This document shows positions 1-7,379 of a stretch of 8,979 bases of DNA, piece by piece (positions within the stretch are counted from its first letter, which is position 1; every line of letters begins with the position of its first letter). The DNA comes from Burkholderiales bacterium. Its GTDB lineage: Bacteria > Pseudomonadota > Gammaproteobacteria > Burkholderiales > Burkholderiaceae_C. The position numbers and the translations under genes were made by a program. A model generated the notes under the pieces. It saw only the letters and a list, made by a program, of their open reading frames with translations, was not told the DNA's origin and searched no databases. The stretch is from contig SYDB01000225.1 of NCBI GenBank assembly GCA_005786815.1, forward strand, positions 1 through 8,979. The letters run 5' to 3'.

Positions 1-1550
1 ATGCGCGATTGAAGGGGTTAGAAGTTTTATTGTTGGACGAAGACGATTCTGTCTCGTTTGGTTCGCGTGCTGTTTGTTATGCCAAACGCACATTAGAAAT
101 CTTGGATAGGTTGGGTGTTGGCCAGCCGCTTTGTGAAAAAGGTGTGAGCTGGAATATTGGGCGTACCTATGTGGAAGAAGAAGAGGTTTACCAATTCAAT
201 TTGGTGCCTGAAGCGGGGCATAAGCGCCCAGGCATGATTAATTTGCAGCAGTACTACTTAGAAGAGGCTTTGGTGGAACGTGCACTTGCGCTGGGTGTGG
301 ATGTGCGATGGAACTGCAAAGCGATTGGTGTGACTTCACAGGCAACCCAAGCGATGGTGGACTTTGATTCACCAGAGGGTAAATTTTCTGTTTCTGCAGA
401 TTGGGTAATCGTTGCCGATGGTGCACGCAGCCCTATTCGACAAATGTTAGGGCTAGATATTGAAGGATATGTTTTTAAAGACCGATTTTTGATTGCCGAC
501 GTGGTGATGAAGGTGGATTTCCCCGCTGAGCGACGTTTGTGGTTTAACCCGCCGTTTCATCCAGGCCAAAGCGTGTTGTTGCACAAGCAAGCCGACAACG
601 TATGGCGGATTGATTTTCAATTGGGCTGGGATGCAGATCCTGAAGAAGAGCGCAAACCTGAAAAAGTATTGCCACGTCTCAAAACCATGTTTGGCAACGA
701 CACAGAATTTGAGTTGGAGTGGGTCAGTATTTACACCTTCCAATGCCGTCGCATGAAAGAGTTTCGCCACCAACGCTTATTGTTTGTCGGTGACGCCGCA
801 CACCAAGTCTCGCCTTTTGGCGCGCGGGGCGCCAACTCTGGTTTGCAAGACGCTGACGGTTTGATATGGAAGTTGGATTTGGTGATCCGTGGTTTAGCGC
901 CTGAGTCGTTGTTGGACACCTATCACAGCGAACGCGCATACGCGGCAGATGAAAATATTTTGAACTCTACCCGGTCCACAGATTTCATTACGCCTAAAAG
1001 TAAAACGAGTCGCGTGTTCCGCGATGCTGCTCTTGCGTTGGCTAGACACCATCCCTTTGCGCGTAAGTTGGTGAATTCTGGACGCTTGTCAGTGCCTAGT
1101 TTTATTACCGAGTCGCCTTTGAATACGGTTGACGTCGATTCCTTTGCTGGTGCTATGGTGCCGGGCGCGCCAATGGATGATGCGCCTATGCAATGTGATG
1201 GGGAGGCTGTTTGGCTTGTTGATTGCATAGGCGGCACATTTCAGTGCTTGGTGTTTGTGGATGATTTGGCGCAAATAGATGCCAGCACACGCCAGTCGTT
1301 GCTTGCTTTGCGTAACGCACCGGTTCCTATTGAGCCTGTGCTAATTAGCAATCGTTCTGGCATTGTTGAAGGTATGCGTGTGCTTGTGGATGTGCAAGGA
1401 CTGTTCGCTAAGCGATACGATGCGCAGTCGGGAAGTGTTTGGTTGGTGAGACCTGATCAACATATTGCAGCCCGTTGGAGACGTTTTGAGATGCAAGCTG
1501 TTGAGCAAGCATTGCGCGTCGCTATGGGTTCATCCATGGTCGCAGCTTAA
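1..1550 (+). CDS. FAD-dependent aromatic monooxygenase (class A, MhpA/PheA-like), 5' end missing
   Basis: This is a class A flavoprotein monooxygenase. The family uses NAD(P)H and O2 to hydroxylate phenolic or other aromatic rings in the cytoplasm. The reading frame is open to the left edge (codons in phase from base 3), so the N-terminal GxGxxG dinucleotide-binding loop lies upstream; what remains starts in the following beta strand (LEVLLLDED). Counting from the TTG at base 9, visible motifs are the DG motif VADGARSPIR near residues 135-144 and the GD motif GDAAHQVSPFGARG at about 261-274, followed by NSGLQDADGLIWKL. The C-terminal part, about 380-513, fits the thioredoxin-like domain of the phenol hydroxylase/MhpA branch. 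The gene sits 32 bp before a DUF2783 gene and then a VOC gene, which suggests one aromatic-degradation transcript. The substrate cannot be read from the sequence. The family call is firm; the exact enzyme is not. Confidence 0.9.
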   Translation, partial: ARLKGLEVLLLDEDDSVSFGSRAVCYAKRTLEILDRLGVGQPLCEKGVSWNIGRTYVEEEEVYQFNLVPEAGHKRPGMINLQQYYLEEALVERALALGVDVRWNCKAIGVTSQATQAMVDFDSPEGKFSVSADWVIVADGARSPIRQMLGLDIEGYVFKDRFLIADVVMKVDFPAERRLWFNPPFHPGQSVLLHKQADNVWRIDFQLGWDADPEEERKPEKVLPRLKTMFGNDTEFELEWVSIYTFQCRRMKEFRHQRLLFVGDAAHQVSPFGARGANSGLQDADGLIWKLDLVIRGLAPESLLDTYHSERAYAADENILNSTRSTDFITPKSKTSRVFRDAALALARHHPFARKLVNSGRLSVPSFITESPLNTVDVDSFAGAMVPGAPMDDAPMQCDGEAVWLVDCIGGTFQCLVFVDDLAQIDASTRQSLLALRNAPVPIEPVLISNRSGIVEGMRVLVDVQGLFAKRYDAQSGSVWLVRPDQHIAARWRRFEMQAVEQALRVAMGSSMVAA

Positions 1551-1571
1551 AAGTTGAAACTTTGAAATAAA

Positions 1572-1575
1572 GAGG
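1572..1575 (+). promoter_or_regulatory. Shine-Dalgarno that fixes a TTG start
   Basis: GAGG lies 7 nt before the TTG at 1583. An in-frame TAA at 1568-1570 closes the frame upstream, and no ATG or GTG lies in frame between that stop and 1583. TTG is therefore the only start that gives the full DUF2783 domain. A nearer ATG at 1578 is in another frame and reads only two codons before TGA. Confidence 0.6.
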
Positions 1576-1582
1576 TAATGCT

Positions 1583-1813
1583 TTGAATTTACAACCAAAT
1601 TTTTACGAGACGGGCAAGCGCTATTTTCGAGACTTCACGCCTGGCGATGATTTTTATGAAGCGCTAATTGACACGCACCGCGATTTGACGGACGAGCAAA
1701 GCGCTCTAGTCAATGCCAAGCTGATTTTGTTATTGAGTAACCAAATTGGTGATATCCATATATTGCGCGAAGCCATGGCGCTCGCGCGTGCTGATGTCGC
1801 CCCTGCTGCATAA
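1583..1813 (+). CDS. DUF2783 domain-containing small protein
   Basis: This is a 76-residue cytoplasmic protein of unknown function with no signal peptide or membrane segment. The central stretch has the pattern DDFYEALIDTHRDLT, then DEQSALVNAKLILLLSNQIGD and ILREAMALARA, which I recognise from memory as DUF2783 (PF10932). It looks wholly helical, with a hydrophobic LILLL helix in the middle, so a small helical partner protein is plausible. The start is TTG (MNLQPNFYE), preceded by GAGG at good spacing. It lies 32 bp after the flavin monooxygenase and 20 bp before the VOC gene, all on the same strand. From memory, DUF2783 genes often sit beside FAD-dependent monooxygenases, so a role as accessory subunit or stabiliser of that enzyme is a reasonable inference, not a known function. 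Confidence 0.85.
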   Translation: MNLQPNFYETGKRYFRDFTPGDDFYEALIDTHRDLTDEQSALVNAKLILLLSNQIGDIHILREAMALARADVAPAA

Positions 1814-1833
1814 AACTATTCCAGGAGAACACC

Positions 1834-2367
1834 ATGAAAGTCAACCGCATCCACCATGTAGCCTACCGTTGCAAAGATGCCAAACAAACGGTGGACTGGT
1901 ATGTCAAACATTTGAATATGGATTTTGTGTTGGCCATCGCTGAAGATTTAGTCCCCAGCACCAAAGCGCCCGACCCCTATATGCATGTGTTTTTAGATGC
2001 AGGAAACGGAAATGTCTTGGCATTCTTTGAGCTGCCCACTGCGCCAGAGATGGGCCGCGACACCAATACGCCTGACTGGGTGCAGCATATTGCTTTCAAG
2101 GTGAATAGCTTGGACGAACTCGAGTCGGCCAAGTCCCGTTTGCAAGCCAGTGGCATCGACGTGATTGGCGTGACCGATCACACGATTTTCAAATCCATTT
2201 ATTTCTTCGACCCCAATGGCCATCGCTTAGAACTCGCCTGCGACACCGCTACACCCGAAATGCAAGAAAAACTAGATGCCGTGAAATGGGACATGCTAGA
2301 AGAGTGGAGCCAAACCCGTCGCGCCCCCAAACATGCCGCGTGGATGCATGAGAAAGAATTCCATTAA
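1834..2367 (+). CDS. VOC family (glyoxalase/extradiol dioxygenase fold) protein
   Basis: This 177-residue protein of the vicinal oxygen chelate superfamily is probably a cytoplasmic metalloenzyme. Two beta-alpha-beta-beta-beta modules are visible. The first begins with IHHVAYRCKDAKQTVDWYVKHL (residues 6-27), the second with WVQHIAFKV (82-90). Candidate metal ligands at the usual places are His8, Glu66 (AFFELP), His85 and Glu133 (DPNGHRLELAC). After residue 137 there is a charged helical tail of about 40 residues (EEWSQTRRAP). A strong AGGAG at 1823-1827 sits 6 nt before the ATG. As last gene of the monooxygenase/DUF2783/VOC unit it may act on the hydroxylated aromatic product, as an extradiol-type dioxygenase or isomerase; a glyoxalase I-like role is the generic alternative. 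The stop codon lies inside a REP-like palindrome. Confidence 0.88.
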   Translation: MKVNRIHHVAYRCKDAKQTVDWYVKHLNMDFVLAIAEDLVPSTKAPDPYMHVFLDAGNGNVLAFFELPTAPEMGRDTNTPDWVQHIAFKVNSLDELESAKSRLQASGIDVIGVTDHTIFKSIYFFDPNGHRLELACDTATPEMQEKLDAVKWDMLEEWSQTRRAPKHAAWMHEKEFH

Positions 2368-2388
2368 TTGGGGTCAGATCGCAATTAA
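2364..2388 (+). repeat. REP-like palindrome, copy 1
   Basis: This imperfect palindrome of 25 bp has perfect 7-bp arms, TTAATTG at 2364-2370 and CAATTAA at 2382-2388, around an 11-nt centre containing GGGTCAGATC. It matches the reverse complement of copies 2 and 3 at 23 of 25 and 22 of 24 positions respectively, so it is inverted relative to them. The left arm contains the VOC stop codon (2365-2367). It lies between the convergent VOC and nth genes and could fold in either transcript, perhaps protecting 3' ends or weakly terminating transcription. Confidence 0.75.
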
Positions 2389-2410
2389 TTTTGACTTAAA
2401 CAGCCCAATT

Positions 2411-3046
2411 TCACGCGTGTGATTTGGGTTTGAATCCGCAAAATTCTGAAACCCCACATTCCCAGCAGCGCGGCGTGCGCGCTTGGCACACATAACGACC
2501 ATGCAAGATAAGCCAATGGTGCGCGTCGACTAAATATTTTTCTGGAATGCGTTTGAGTAACTGCATTTCGACGGCGAAAGGTGTTTTACCTTTTGCTAGC
2601 CCCGTGCGGTTTCCAACTCGAAAGATATGTGTGTCAACCGCCATCGTTGGCTCGCCATAGGCCACGTTCAACACCACATTAGCAGTCTTGCGTCCTACGC
2701 CTGGTAGTGCTTCAAGAGATTCGCGACTTCGTGGTACTTTGCCTTGGTGTTGTTCTACCAAGATATGGCAAGTCTCCATCAGGTGCTTAGCCTTGCTTCT
2801 AAATAAACCTATAGTTTTTAAATAGCCTTCGAGCCCATCAAGCCCAAGCCGAATGATTTGCTGCGGTGTATTGGCAACAGGAAACAAGCGTCGCGTTGCT
2901 TTATTAACCCCCACATCCGTCGCCTGCGCACTCAGCAGCACCGCCGCCAGCAGCTCAAACACACTGGTATATTCCAACTCGGTATTGGGTTGCGGATTCG
3001 CCGCATAAAGCGTCGCAAAAAACGACTCAATGTGTTCTTTTTTCAT
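2411..3046 (-). CDS. nth: Endonuclease III, DNA glycosylase/AP lyase
   Basis: This base-excision repair enzyme removes oxidised pyrimidines and cleaves the abasic site by beta-elimination. It has 211 residues, the same as the E. coli enzyme. The helix-hairpin-helix LPGVGRKTANVVL spans 114-126, with catalytic Lys120; catalytic Asp138 is in VDTHIFRV. The [4Fe-4S] cluster ligands are Cys187, Cys194, Cys197 and Cys203 (C-X6-C-X2-C-X5-C). All of these fall at the E. coli residue numbers, which also supports the ATG start. No good Shine-Dalgarno precedes the ATG (AACTAGCAAA). The gene is convergent with the VOC gene and divergent from the aminotransferase, so it is a single-gene unit. Both flanks carry copies of the same palindromic repeat, in inverted orientation. 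Confidence 0.97.
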   Translation of the reverse strand: MKKEHIESFFATLYAANPQPNTELEYTSVFELLAAVLLSAQATDVGVNKATRRLFPVANTPQQIIRLGLDGLEGYLKTIGLFRSKAKHLMETCHILVEQHQGKVPRSRESLEALPGVGRKTANVVLNVAYGEPTMAVDTHIFRVGNRTGLAKGKTPFAVEMQLLKRIPEKYLVDAHHWLILHGRYVCQARTPRCWECGVSEFCGFKPKSHA

Positions 3047-3060
3047 TTTGCTAGTTTAGG

Positions 3061-3074
3061 TTGATTGGGTCAGG
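3061..3074 (+). repeat. Degenerate half copy of the REP-like repeat
   Basis: The stretch TTGATTGGGTCAGG resembles the left half of copy 1 (TTAATTGGGGTCAGA) with one base missing and two changes. It has the same orientation as copy 1. GGGTCAG at 3067-3073 is exactly complementary to CTGACCC at 3086-3092 within copy 2, giving an alternative 7-bp hairpin. Confidence 0.5.
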
Positions 3075-3099
3075 TTAATTGGGTTCTGACCCCAATTAA
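3075..3099 (-). repeat. REP-like palindrome, copy 2
   Basis: The 9-bp perfect arms TTAATTGGG (3075-3083) and CCCAATTAA (3091-3099) flank a 7-nt centre, TTCTGAC. It is identical over 24 bp to copy 3 and inverted relative to copy 1. It begins 29 bp upstream of the nth start codon, in the divergent nth/aminotransferase region, so it would be transcribed in the nth leader if the nth promoter lies beyond it. Confidence 0.8.
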
Positions 3100-3139
3100 C
3101 TTCAATTAACCTACCAATTAGCACCAATAAGAAATTAAA

Positions 3140-3163
3140 TTAATTGGGTTCTGACCCCAATTA
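3140..3163 (-). repeat. REP-like palindrome, copy 3
   Basis: This is an exact 24-bp repeat of bases 3075-3098, in direct orientation, with 41 bp between the matched blocks. The arms TAATTGGG (3141-3148) and CCCAATTA (3156-3163) are 8 bp. It ends 30 bp before the aminotransferase ATG. The 41-bp spacer is very AT-rich and contains further scraps of the arm sequence (CAATTAA, CCAATTA). Confidence 0.8.
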
Positions 3164-3193
3164 CCCAATTACCACTATTTAACCCAACTAACT

Positions 3194-4390
3194 ATGCAAT
3201 TCGCTGACCGACTTAACAACGTTGAAACTTCTGCTATTCGAGAGCTTTTTAAGTTGCTGGGTAAGCCCGGCATTATTAGTTTTGCGGGTGGATTTCCAGA
3301 TAGCGCTATGTTTGATGTGGAGGGTATTCGTGAGGCGAGTGCGCTGGCTTTGTCTAAGGAGCCTGGTGCTGCTTTGCAATATGGTGCTACTGAAGGTTAC
3401 AACCCTTTGCGCGAACAACTGGCTTTGTTCATGGCGGCAAAAGGGGTGAAAAATATCACTGCAGAAGGCTTGATCGTCACTACGGGCAGTCAACAAGCTT
3501 TAGACCTCGTGGCCAAGACTTTGCTCAATCCTGAAGACATTGCTTTGGTTGAAGCGCCCACGTTTTTAGCGACGATTCAGTGTTTCCGTTTGTATGGACC
3601 TAAAGTGTTAGGCGTGCCTATTGATGCGAACGGCGTGCAGGTCGACAAACTCGAAGCGATGATTCAGCAGCACAAGCCCAAGCTGGTCTACATCATTCCG
3701 ACATTTGGTAACCCCAGTGGTGCTTTGCTGACCAAAGAGCGTCGTCTCAAAATTCTGCAATTGGCAGTGCAATACAAAACTATCGTGATTGAAGACGACC
3801 CTTATGGCGACTTGTATTTTGGTGAAGCACCGCCACCTTCCATGTTGGCTTTGAGCGAACAAGTACCCGCTAGCCGCGATTGGTTGGTGCATTGCGGGTC
3901 CTTAAGCAAAGTACTCTCGCCTGGTTTGCGTGTGGGTTGGATGGTGGCCCCGCCAGATTTGTTGGCACGCGCCACGATGTGTAAGCAATTTAGTGATGCG
4001 CATACATCTACGTTTGCGCAAGCCACTGCTGCGCAGTATTTGTTATCTGGCCGTATGCCCGCCACGCTCAATAAAGTTCGCAGTGTGTATGCCGAACGTG
4101 CACAAGCCATGGACCAAGCTTTGCAACGTGAATTGGGCGACGCCTTGGCTTACACAGCGCCGCTAGGCGGTTTGTTTTTCTGGGCGAACCTCACGGGCGC
4201 ACGCGGTGCCGTGAAAGACGGCAACGCATTCGCTAAAAAGGCGATTGAAAAAGGCGTGGCCTTTGTACCGGGTGCACCGTTCTTTGCGAATGACCCAGAC
4301 TTATCTTCTATTCGATTGAGTTTTGCGACGGCTGATTTAGCAAAAATAGAAGAAGGAATTACAAGATTGGGGCAAGCTTTAAAAGCTTAA
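3194..4390 (+). CDS. PLP-dependent aminotransferase, class I/II (LysN/2-aminoadipate type)
   Basis: This 398-residue fold type I aminotransferase is cytoplasmic and should move an amino group between an amino acid and a 2-oxo acid. The N-terminus [26 protein letters not shown], the segment [15 protein letters not shown] and the PLP phosphate-site loop [10 protein letters not shown] (96-105) are typical of the LysN and MocR-aminotransferase-domain group. Further motifs are Asn173 in NPSG, Asp202 and Tyr204 in [10 protein letters not shown], the Schiff-base Lys239 in [15 protein letters not shown], and the substrate-carboxylate Arg374 in SIRLSF. The N-terminal motif places the start at this ATG, yet no Shine-Dalgarno is visible (AACCCAACTAACT). 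The DNA just upstream is filled with REP-like repeats. The gene ends in a 4-bp tail-to-tail overlap with gcvP. The amino-acid substrate cannot be told; 2-aminoadipate, branched-chain or aromatic amino acids are all possible in the family. Confidence 0.93.
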   Translation: MQFADRLNNVETSAIRELFKLLGKPGIISFAGGFPDSAMFDVEGIREASALALSKEPGAALQYGATEGYNPLREQLALFMAAKGVKNITAEGLIVTTGSQQALDLVAKTLLNPEDIALVEAPTFLATIQCFRLYGPKVLGVPIDANGVQVDKLEAMIQQHKPKLVYIIPTFGNPSGALLTKERRLKILQLAVQYKTIVIEDDPYGDLYFGEAPPPSMLALSEQVPASRDWLVHCGSLSKVLSPGLRVGWMVAPPDLLARATMCKQFSDAHTSTFAQATAAQYLLSGRMPATLNKVRSVYAERAQAMDQALQRELGDALAYTAPLGGLFFWANLTGARGAVKDGNAFAKKAIEKGVAFVPGAPFFANDPDLSSIRLSFATADLAKIEEGITRLGQALKA

Positions 4391-7305
4391 GACTTGTAGT
4401 CCTCCACCGGCAAACAACTACAAAACAAATTACGGTCTCCATAAACATTGTCTACGCGCCCAACCGTAGGCCAATACTTTTGTTGTTTCAAACTAGGTAG
4501 TGCAAAAGCAGCGCGTTCTCTGCTGTAGGGATGCGACCAATCATCTGCAGTCACGCTCGCAGCCGTATGAGGCGCATGCTTTAGCGGATTGTTGTCCTGC
4601 GGCCAAGTCCCGTTTTCAATCAAACGAATCTCATCGCGAATCGCAATCATGGCGTCGATAAATCTGTCGAGTTCTGCCAAGGTTTCGCTCTCGGTAGGCT
4701 CCACCATCAAAGTGCCGGGCACTGGGAAACTCAAAGTCGGTGCATGAAAGCCATAGTCCATCAATCGCTTGGCGACATCCTCAGCAGACACACCAGTTAA
4801 ATCTTTCAACGGGCGCACATCCAAAATACACTCGTGTGCCACGAATCCCTCAGCGCTGGCGTACAAAGTGGGATAGTGGTCTTTCAACCGTGCGCTGATG
4901 TAGTTGGCCGAGAGAATCGCGGTCTCTGTTGCATGTTGCAAACCTTCGGCACCCATCATGCGGCAATACATCCAACTGATGGGCAACACAGCAGCATTGC
5001 CTAGGGGTGCAGCAGACACTGCGCCCACGCCGTTCACAGCAACACCTGCGGTCGCATGGCCAGGCAAGTAAGGCACCAAGTCTTCCACTACGCAAACGGG
5101 GCCAACACCTGGTCCTCCGCCACCATGGGGAATACAAAAGGTTTTGTGCAAATTGAGATGGCTCACATCACCGCCAAATTCGCCAGGTGCGGCCACACCC
5201 ACGAGGGCATTCATATTGGCGCCGTCCACATACACGCGTCCACCATGTTGATGCACCAATGTGCAGAGCGCTTTTACTTGCGTCTCGAACACGCCATGCG
5301 TGCTGGGATAGGTGATCATGACGGCCGCCAAGTTAGCACTGTGCGCTTCGCACTTGGCTTGCATGTCGGCCATGTCCACATTGCCTTGTTCGTCACACGC
5401 CACTACCACCACCTGCATGCCCACCATTTGTGCGCTGGCTGGGTTGGTTCCGTGTGCCGAGGCAGGAATCAAACAGATATTGCGATGGCCTTGGCCTTTA
5501 GCTGCGTGGTAAGCGCGAATGACCAACAAGCCTGCATATTCACCTTGGCTGCCTGCATTGGGCTGCAAGCTAATGCCTGCATAGCCCGTGGCTTGGCATA
5601 ACCACGCACGCAGTTGTTCGTCTAACAATTTAAATCCTTGTAACTGCTCAGCTGGCGCAAAAGGATGGGGTTGCGCAAACTCGGGCCAGGTGATGGGAAT
5701 CATCTCGCTGGTGGCATTGAGCTTCATGGTGCAACTGCCCAACGGAATCATGCTGCGGTCGAGCGCCAAGTCTTTGTCGCTGAGTGCGCGGATGTAGCGC
5801 AGCATGCCAGTCTCGCTATGGTGAGCGTTGAAAACAGGGTGGGTTAGATAAGCGCTGGTGCGTTGTAAATTATTAGGAATGAGACTGGCTAAGCCGGGCT
5901 CGAACGTTGACCACTCTGGTAACTTGGCATCAGCACCAGCACTTGTATTTCCACTTCCATTTGTATTCGCATTCGCAAAAATTCCCCAAAGCTTGGTGAT
6001 GTCTGCACGGGTAGTAGTCTCATCTAATGAGATACCTAATTTATCTTTGCCAATTAAGCGCAGGTTCATTCCAGCAGCGCGCGCTTTTTGAGCAATGTTT
6101 TCGGTAAACGCGCCTGACATAACCACCAAAGTATCAAATGCATATTCATGTTGCAACTGGCAACCCAGCTCTTTCAATCCACGCGCCAAGACAGCGGTGT
6201 AAGTGGCAACGCGTTCAGCAATACGACGCAAACCTACTGGGCCGTGATACACCGCATACATGCTGGCAACAACTGCTGGCAAAACTTGCGCAGTACAAAT
6301 ATTCGACGTGGCTTTTTCACGCCGAATATGTTGTTCGCGCGTTTGCAATGCGAGCCGGTAAGAAGGATTGCCATGTGTGTCAATGCTGACGCCAACTAAG
6401 CGGCCAGGCATGGAGCGTTTGTATTCGTCTTTGCATGCTAGGTAAGCTGCGTGAGGACCACCAGCACCCATTGGCATTCCAAGGCGTTGGGTGTTACCCA
6501 CCACAATGTCCGCGCCCAATTCACCCGGAGGCGTGAGCAAGGTCAAGGCTAAAAGATCAGCCGCCATGATGACCAAACCACCTTTGGCCTTGTAAGCGCT
6601 GATCAGCTCTTGGTAAGACGCAACTTCGCCATCCACGCCAGGATATTGCAATAGCAGCGCAAAGCTCTCGTGTTGCAAGGCCTCAGAACTCGGCCCCACT
6701 TTGACCTGAAGACCCAAGGGCTGAGCACGTGTTTGGATAACTTCAATCGTTTGCGGCAGCACATTGTTTGCAACAAATAAAACAGTGGACTCAGATTTAC
6801 CCACACGCAATGCCAAGGTCATCGCTTCAGCAGCGGCCGTGGCTTCGTCGAGCATCGATGCATTGGCTATCGGCATAGCCGTGAGGTCGCACACCATGGT
6901 TTGGAAATTCACCAAGGCTTCCATGCGGCCTTGGCTGATCTCGGCTTGGTAAGGCGTGTAAGCAGTGTACCAAGCAGGGTTTTCAAGAATGTTACGCAAG
7001 ATGACACCAGGCGTATGCGTGCCGTAATAGCCTTGCCCGATGAAACTTTTAAGCAATTGGTTTTTCTGTGCAATCAGCTTGAGTTCTTCTAGAGCAGCAG
7101 CTTCCGTCACGGGAGCAGGCAATTGCATAGCTTGCCCGCGTGCAATGCTGCGTGGCACGATGCTGTCGATCAACGCACGTCGCGAGGCTTGCCCTAAAAC
7201 GCTCAGCATGTGGGCCTCATCCGCATCACTCACGCCAATATGGCGCGCTATGAATTCGCGGCTGTTTTCAAGTTCGTCCAAAGGTTTGGTGGATTGCATC
7301 AACAT
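4387..7305 (-). CDS. gcvP: Glycine dehydrogenase (decarboxylating), P protein of the glycine cleavage system
   Basis: The P protein decarboxylates glycine through PLP and transfers the aminomethyl group to the lipoyl arm of GcvH. This is the long single-chain form, 972 residues, with an N-terminal half (about 1-443) and a PLP-binding C-terminal half (about 461-972). The PLP lysine is Lys721 in [18 protein letters not shown]. Other family hallmarks are [13 protein letters not shown] (87-99), [16 protein letters not shown], and the C-terminal-half motifs [10 protein letters not shown] (521-530) and [10 protein letters not shown]. The two halves are joined by an Asn/Gly/Ala/Thr-rich linker built from a hexanucleotide repeat. 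The ATG at 7305 has a weak TAGG 6 nt upstream; the Met at codon 3 is an alternative. It is the last gene of gcvT-gcvH-gcvP, 74 bp after gcvH, and its stop overlaps the aminotransferase stop. Confidence 0.98.
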   Translation of the reverse strand: MLMQSTKPLDELENSREFIARHIGVSDADEAHMLSVLGQASRRALIDSIVPRSIARGQAMQLPAPVTEAAALEELKLIAQKNQLLKSFIGQGYYGTHTPGVILRNILENPAWYTAYTPYQAEISQGRMEALVNFQTMVCDLTAMPIANASMLDEATAAAEAMTLALRVGKSESTVLFVANNVLPQTIEVIQTRAQPLGLQVKVGPSSEALQHESFALLLQYPGVDGEVASYQELISAYKAKGGLVIMAADLLALTLLTPPGELGADIVVGNTQRLGMPMGAGGPHAAYLACKDEYKRSMPGRLVGVSIDTHGNPSYRLALQTREQHIRREKATSNICTAQVLPAVVASMYAVYHGPVGLRRIAERVATYTAVLARGLKELGCQLQHEYAFDTLVVMSGAFTENIAQKARAAGMNLRLIGKDKLGISLDETTTRADITKLWGIFANANTNGSGNTSAGADAKLPEWSTFEPGLASLIPNNLQRTSAYLTHPVFNAHHSETGMLRYIRALSDKDLALDRSMIPLGSCTMKLNATSEMIPITWPEFAQPHPFAPAEQLQGFKLLDEQLRAWLCQATGYAGISLQPNAGSQGEYAGLLVIRAYHAAKGQGHRNICLIPASAHGTNPASAQMVGMQVVVVACDEQGNVDMADMQAKCEAHSANLAAVMITYPSTHGVFETQVKALCTLVHQHGGRVYVDGANMNALVGVAAPGEFGGDVSHLNLHKTFCIPHGGGGPGVGPVCVVEDLVPYLPGHATAGVAVNGVGAVSAAPLGNAAVLPISWMYCRMMGAEGLQHATETAILSANYISARLKDHYPTLYASAEGFVAHECILDVRPLKDLTGVSAEDVAKRLMDYGFHAPTLSFPVPGTLMVEPTESETLAELDRFIDAMIAIRDEIRLIENGTWPQDNNPLKHAPHTAASVTADDWSHPYSRERAAFALPSLKQQKYWPTVGRVDNVYGDRNLFCSCLPVEDYKS
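5941..5976 (-). repeat. Degenerate hexanucleotide tandem repeat in the gcvP linker
   Basis: Six consecutive 6-bp units on the coding strand follow the pattern NNNA(A/G)T, for example GCGAAT (twice), ACAAAT and GGAAGT. They encode a small residue (Ala, Thr or Gly) alternating with Asn or Ser at residues 444-455. The low-complexity segment continues to about residue 460. It lies in the loop joining the two halves of GcvP, where length changes should be tolerated. Confidence 0.6.
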
Positions 7306-7379
7306 GGCGGGCCTACTTGGGTTTGAGGGTTAATGTGTAAAAGAATGAATGACCGAAAGAATGCAGCAGTCAATAAAAA

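Noticed and set aside
9..11. TTG at 9 as the true start of the flavin monooxygenase
   Set aside because: The frame is open through base 3 to the edge and the protein lacks its N-terminal GxGxxG strand, so the real start is upstream of the window.
3075..3163. CRISPR-like pair of direct 24-bp repeats with a 41-bp spacer
   Set aside because: Only two direct units exist, the repeat is palindromic through its whole length, the spacer is AT-rich debris of the same repeat, and no cas gene is near. A REP-type element explains it better.
3188..3496. Minus-strand 102-codon open frame opposite the aminotransferase start
   Set aside because: It is antisense to a clearly conserved N-terminus with no recognisable domain; a shadow frame.
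4374..4388. AAGCTTT-A-AAAGCTT inverted repeat at the aminotransferase end as a terminator
   Set aside because: The 1-nt centre leaves no room for a loop without opening the stem, the stem is AT-rich and there is no proper U-tract.
4394..4423. TTGTAGT/ACTACAA stem with a 16-nt loop as a terminator for the aminotransferase transcript
   Set aside because: Only 7 weak base pairs with a large loop, inside the gcvP coding end; likely chance.
5056..5601. 181-codon plus-strand open frame, His-rich, opposite gcvP
   Set aside because: It lies wholly antisense to the conserved PLP half of gcvP, has no ribosome site or family resemblance, and its composition follows from gcvP codons on the other strand.
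6138..6399. Two overlapping plus-strand open frames of 83 codons within gcvP
   Set aside because: Both are antisense to the conserved gcvP N-terminal half, overlap each other in different frames and resemble no family.
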